This document shows, piece after piece, positions 59,018 to 64,000 of a DNA stretch of 64,000 nucleotides (position 1 is the first letter of the stretch; each line of letters opens with the position of its first letter). The DNA comes from Scortum barcoo (lineage: Eukaryota; Chordata; Actinopteri; Centrarchiformes; Terapontidae): assembly GCA_023238725.1 (NCBI GenBank), contig CM041546.1, positions 10,230,028 to 10,294,027 of the forward strand. The letters run 5' to 3'. Position numbers and translations under genes: made by a program. The notes under the pieces are model-generated. The model had not been told where the DNA came from. It worked only from the letters and a program-made list of their open reading frames with translations, and searched no databases.

Positions 59018-59924
59018 CTAGTTGATATTTTAGTTGTAATTGTGTTGAGCTAACATGTTTTGCTTGGGAAGTACACCATGTTCTGATACTGAAAGATAAA
59101 CGAGCCTACAGTGCATTACTGCTGCATCACACTGTAGTGGTAATAAATTATTTAATAATTTAGCTGATGATGCAAAGCTGAGCCGGTCAGCATCATGAGG
59201 CTATGGATGGTGCCTGAGGAGGTGTATGAATGTTTAAACTCATATATGTCAGATTCACATCTGGATTTAAGAAAGTTAGGACAGTGGGGGTCAGTTTGTG
59301 GATATAATTAGAGGTGCAAGATGGTCTGGTCATTCCAAGGAAACTTCTGAAGATAAAGCTGCTAATAATTCAACAAAATTAAAAACCAAACAATCCCATT
59401 CACAAACCCATTACATGTAAATCAGACATAATCAAAATCAACTAACACAGTACATGCATACAGTACAGTATAAGAATATACTGCTACTGCTAATTGGTGT
59501 GTATGCCAACTCATTGTACAGTTGAGATGAGTGTAGCTTTGCATACATGCACACACACATTTTCATCATTGCATGCACTGTATATTTTCATAACTTTGAA
59601 TTTAGGCTAAAAATGTGACATATTTTACTTTAGCACTTTACTTTATTAACACCAGGCGCTTGCTTCTCAGGCATACAGCAGGCCCTTTTCAAAGCAAATA
59701 TTTTGATTTTTCACAGTAGGAAAGGCACAAGTGTTACTGGTAATATTAATGATGGTTCCACTAAAGTGTCCCACCCAGTAAGCATGGGTGAGACAGCATG
59801 CACATTACCAGGAACTTGAAATTAAAGCAGCTACATGGAATTTAGCCATCATTAAATCTAATATTCAGATCAGTTTTTCCTCATCAGATCTCAGGGTCAA
59901 AGGACAGAGGGTGTTTTATGCTGT

Positions 59925-59998
59925 GCACAGATTGTAAAACCCCTTGAGGCAAATTGTGATTTGTGATATTGGGCCATATAAATAAAAATTGACCTGAT
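59925..59998. repeat. Tail of a dispersed teleost retroelement-like repeat
   Basis: The stretch containing gattgtaaaaccccttgagg, then aaattgtgatttgtgatatt and gggccatataaataaaaatt, has the form of a common percomorph repeat 3' end. Only the tail is recognisable. Confidence 0.5.
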
Positions 59999-61584
59999 TT
60001 GGCATATCCGTGCTTTTCCCACTGTGACATGTCAAAATGTCTCAAGCCAATCCTAATAACAGACCAAGTCACCTTCATATTGAGATGAAAAAACAAAGAG
60101 TAATTGTCAGCATAGTGTAGATTCCTGAGTGGGTGGTCCCACTCCATCAGTGCCCGCATCTGCTGGCAGCCTCCAAGAATGGCTCCGCCTTCACTCTGCT
60201 CCTTTTCTGCACTGTGGACCACCCTCAAACCGCTGACCCTGTGTTGGCCTTTGGAAAAATGGCTGGAGACACACCTTCGACAACCGAGGCTGCCGCACAC
60301 CTAACAAAACACACCTGGTCTTATGAGCGCATTGCACAATTCCCCAGCCAATTTCATAGTTGATGATCAGGCATATGTGGTGTGACAGAGGCAAACACGT
60401 AGTCATGGAATATGTGTATTTATGGTAAATCTCTTGTGGCAATCCACTGATCTAACAAAATATAAATCATTCACTCACTGCCATCAGCCTGTCTTCATTG
60501 GGAGAATATTTGCATTTTATTGTGTTGCACAGCCTGAACAATAACTAATCTGCCACTCGCACTGTAACATCTCTTGATTGATTGTGACTCTAATCATAGG
60601 CACATGTCTACACCGCTTAGCCATGACAAGCCATTGATTACCTTGAGAAGGCTACAGTAAAAAACAGTAAAAGACCTCTTTTTCAACTGTGCTGTTGCTG
60701 TTGGCTTCTGACGGTGCACTAAAGTAATCCCAAGATGAAAATGTCTGGGTATTTATTTACCCTTTATTGATTCAAATTTAATGAAATGAGGCTGAAACAG
60801 TGCAGGCATTGATCTGGCTGTGATTGAAGTGATGGTCAGTACTCCCATGTTGCTTACATTAGATCTGGCCTCAGAGATTAGAATAATATAAGTGCATAAG
60901 CCCTTGCTTGTTCCTTTGCCTCTCCACTCGTGCCCCCCACCCACCCCCCTACTCCTGCTGCACTGCTCCCTCATACTAAACCTCATTTCCTCCCATTACT
61001 TTCTCTCTGCATCACCGACATCTCAACACGTTTTTTAATTATATAATTGCAGTGTCTTCTGCAGCATGCTTCTAAGTGGAACACCTTTGATAAGAGTGCA
61101 ATTAGCTCGCCGGAGCCTATTAAGAGCTATTATCCTTATGAGGTGATGACTGATCCAAATCTTGTCACTGTGTAACTCCAGTGGGGACGAGGCCCTATGT
61201 GCAGACTGTTATGCCACTTTATGTGTATGTACTGTGCTAACCCGAAACCATTCCCCCCTCCCCTCTTCCTCACCTTGCAGATGTTAAGTAAGGAGGGGGG
61301 TAACTTTGAGGGGGGTTGAGTTGAGCACAGAGACCTCTCTCAGATCCTCTACTGCCAGTAAAAGAAAAAAAAACTGAAAAAAAATAAATATATTCAGTGG
61401 GGAAGCTAAATCAAATCAGCACACCAAACTGAATCATACTATTTGGAAAGACATGAAAGACCAAATGTTTGTTTGTGGATGCTCTACACCTCAATATATC
61501 TCAACATGTGTGCAGCTCCAGTGGTCGAAACTCCAACCAAATTACCACATACAAAGCAATTTGCTGGACGACATTATGTGTCCC

Positions 61585-61590
61585 TTTATT
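61585..61590 (-). promoter_or_regulatory. c4: Polyadenylation signal of c4
   Basis: AATAAA on the minus strand (plus-strand cctttattt), about 265 bases after the c4 stop codon. Confidence 0.55.
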
Positions 61591-61852
61591 TAAACACTAG
61601 TAGCTGTGTTGGACATGAAGCAATGATTAATGGTTACATTTTAGGTAGTAAAATTGTTAATGAAACTGTGGCGGAGTTGGTCATCAACCTACCGTCTGCC
61701 AAGCAATAATGACTCAGTATGTGAGGATGTTACCATAAGATGTTTACATAACTGACTATGAATGGTGAAAAAACAAAATACCAATGCTGGCTGTGCATCT
61801 ACTGTAGCTGAGTCACACTAAACTGTAAATGGAAGGCAAATATTTGTCTGTT

Positions 61853-64000
61853 TTACTGTCTGCAGCCATCAATCTTGTACTCTTCCTTAAATTCATTAAA
61901 CGCTGTGCAGGCGGACCTGCGTGCAGATTTTTTACATTCCTCTTCCGAAGGTTTCTTTTCGACCCAGGTGTTTGACTCCAACAGATACTGCATCCTGCAC
62001 AAGGAGGGAGAACGTAGGCAGAATGAGGACCGGTTACTGTAACATTTAGCCCCTATCACTTATTATCAACTCTGCTTACATTCCATTGGAGTCGGTTGTG
62101 GAGCCGTCTTTGCCCATGATGAGATACTCTTTTCCCAAGTCCAACTGTCCTTTGCACTGACGCCTCTGAGCAAACACTCGAACAGAATTCTTGCCCACAG
62201 AGTTGTCTTCATCTGGTGGTTACATCATAGTTATTAAATTCATAATATTCTATTTATGATTTTCTTCCAAGTATAATTGCAATGGCAAGCGACTATTTAA
62301 AAGCCAGTGTTATCTCATCTGCTCAATCTCTACTTACGTATTCTGAGTACCTCCTTTACATTCGTTCTGTATAGGTCAAAGTTACTCATCGTGGAAACAT
62401 TCAGAACTTCAACAATGTATGCTGAAATAAAATAGGAATCAAACCTTTATTAGCAAACATTCATCTGAACCGCTCTATTGCATCATTTTAGAGTAGTGTC
62501 ACTCCATGAAAGGGTGGATGTAAGCTCTTTATGGTCAAGTTAATATAAAATACTTTGAACCACAATGTCTCGTGTGCAGTACTGACCATAATCCACTGTA
62601 GGGAAGAAGCAAGCATGCTGCAAACGGTCATTCTTTCTGATTTTTCGACCTCTTCCAAACTGGAATGTATGTTGTATTTTATGACAGGGCCCTGAAGACA
62701 AGATGAACATATGGCAATTATTTACACAAACATGAGTGGTAAAGCTACAGTTAGTCTCTGATATGTGTCAGTATGGGTCTTAGAGTTAATGCCCTACTTT
62801 CTGCACACTGGCACACATCCTCTGAACACAGTTTGGAGACCATCTTGCTCCTTTTGGGGGCGGAGTAGAACACAGTACACTTTCTGTCTGCAAGAAAAGC
62901 ACAAATAGTTCATAAATTCCTGGTAAATTAAACAAAGATGTCCCCTCTACCCTGACGAGGAAATGCAGAACATATTAAATAAAAAGCTTACCTGGTTCAT
63001 AATAATCATAGAACACAGCTGGAGCAGGCTGTAGAAGGCCAATCGGTATTATCTGCTTGGCACTGAAACTAATACATTCCTCTGGTTCAAAGAGCTAGAA
63101 TGGGAGAAGAAATCTTTTAGTGCTGGACATGTGAATATTTTGTGTTTGTAAAAAGATTTCAGCCTTACCTCATTGAAGTAAATCACCACTCTTCCATAGG
63201 AGGCCTCATAATGGGAAATGTATTGTTCGGGGGGCTCTTTTAGCTATGAGGAAAGAGAAAAGAATTGAACCTTTTGATGCTATAGTATAAAAGAAGCATT
63301 TCTAAGTCTATTCCTCTCATTCATTGCTTTGTCAGTTTCTCCAATCTGTATTTAGATTTTAAATGCTTAGTTTTATAATGTCCTCAATGTAATTTAACAT
63401 GGAAACATGTGACTGTCCTGGATATTGTCATGATCCTAAAGGTTTATATCATGCTCACCCCAGTTTGAATGATCGTGTCTTTTGTTCTCTGTCAGTTTGA
63501 CATGGTGGACGGCTCTAAATACCATAATACTAGCGACTTTCTGTCACCACTGCTATGAGGACCAAGCCAGTCAGAGGTGCAAACCAGAACAGTAATGAAC
63601 CAATATCTCCACAAGTATATATACTATGACAACTTAGCCTAGAGTAAACGTTTGAAACAGCTAGCCTGGCTCTGCTCAAAGATAACAAAACCTGCCTTTA
63701 AACACTTTTAGAGATGACATATTAACATGAATCTTGTATGTTTAATCCAAACAACATATTTAGGTGTACAAACAGATTGATATTTTATAGGGAGAGTTTC
63801 ATGTCCGTCCAAGCTGTGCTTCAACTGTCAATCGCCTCAGCTTTTCCATAAAGAAAATGAAAGGGTAATAATCTGAGGTGCCCCAAAGTGTTCCTCCCAC
63901 TTTGTGCTGAAGATAACTGTGATGAAGAGGAGTTAGAGAGAGATACGAACCATGTCCAGTTCCTGTTTATTAACCTCAAATCCACTCAGAAGTGTGATGT
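61853..64000 (-). CDS. c4: Complement component C4, C-terminal exons (cut by the window edge)
   Basis: C4 is the thioester protein that forms the C3 convertase with C2 in the classical and lectin pathways. Exons seen, in coding order: 63951-64000 (partial), 63169-63243, 62992-63094, 62798-62887, 62587-62691, 62338-62421, 62080-62212, 61853-61994. They encode the end of the receptor-binding/MG8 region (ITLLSGFEVN, YFNE, LFEPEECISF) and the C345C/netrin-like domain (RKCTVFYSAP, LCSEDVCQCAE, ACFFPTVDY, LGKEYLIMGKDG, YLLESNTWVEKKPSEEEC, end DGCRQ). LCSEDVCQCAE and the LLESNTWVE ending match C4 better than C3 or C5. The thioester and cleavage sites lie outside the window. The terminal exon starts in phase 2. 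The gene is intact as far as it can be seen. Confidence 0.93.

Larger units (their letters stand above)
57790..61580. other. Intergenic region between tnxb and c4
   Basis: About 3.8 kb that is mostly AT-rich, with one microsatellite and one retroelement tail. The longest open frames (for example 59,884-60,300) have no recognisable protein content or splice structure. It presumably holds tnxb upstream control sequence; nothing specific is visible. Confidence 0.5.

Noticed and set aside
59884..60442. Open frames of 76-138 codons on both strands between tnxb and c4
   Set aside because: No recognisable protein, no splice structure, and one overlaps the tail of a dispersed repeat.
61443..61709. 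Plus-strand 88-codon frame near the c4 3' end
   Set aside because: It overlaps the c4 polyadenylation region on the other strand and shows no domain or conserved motif.
1..64000. tRNA, rRNA and microRNA-like genes
   Set aside because: No cloverleaf with promoter boxes, rRNA segment or convincing hairpin was seen by eye on either strand; a covariance-model scan would be needed to exclude small RNAs.

Overview
The window is vertebrate nuclear DNA, almost certainly from a ray-finned (probably percomorph) fish. Genes are split by GT-AG introns, the proteins match vertebrate families, the introns carry dispersed repeats I associate with teleost genomes, and there are no prokaryotic features. All exon coordinates were read by eye from splice sites and checked for phase continuity. 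No alignment or search was run.

Layout. (1) 1-34,360, plus strand: one very large gene for erythrocyte protein 4.1 (epb41). It has candidate alternative first exons near 1.1, 4.7 and 5.8 kb, a 435-codon KEKE-rich headpiece exon, a FERM domain, a long block of lineage-specific exons, the spectrin-actin-binding exons and a shortened C-terminal domain. (2) 34,450-37,905, minus: csnk2b, converging on epb41. (3) 38,495-39,610, minus: aif1. (4) 40,521-42,666, plus: a two-Ig-domain membrane receptor, head to head with aif1. (5) 42,790-44,700, minus: a four-Ig-domain membrane receptor with tyrosine motifs. (6) 46,039-49,166, minus: steroid 21-hydroxylase (cyp21a2). (7) 49,875-57,760, minus: a compact tenascin X (tnxb) with a 159-bp coding repeat. 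(8) 61,585-64,000, minus: the 3' end of complement C4, cut by the window edge.

Genes 2-8 correspond to the vertebrate MHC class III region (CSNK2B, AIF1, an NCR3-like position, CYP21, TNXB, C4). Here tnxb lies between c4 and cyp21a2 in the same orientation, unlike human, and two Ig-superfamily receptor genes sit between aif1 and cyp21a2.

The most unusual structure is inside epb41. Between the FERM-adjacent exon and the spectrin-actin-binding exons, thirteen consecutive exons (17,172-23,427) are all phase 1-1 and all multiples of three. Each ends in a version of one tryptophan motif, D-D-W-F-V-L-L-D followed by a proline at the splice junction. If all are included they add about 1,099 residues, bringing the protein to about 2,372. 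This looks like a tandemly duplicated exon cassette suited to combinatorial splicing. An in-frame alternative terminal exon with its own AATAAA is a second unexpected feature of the same gene.
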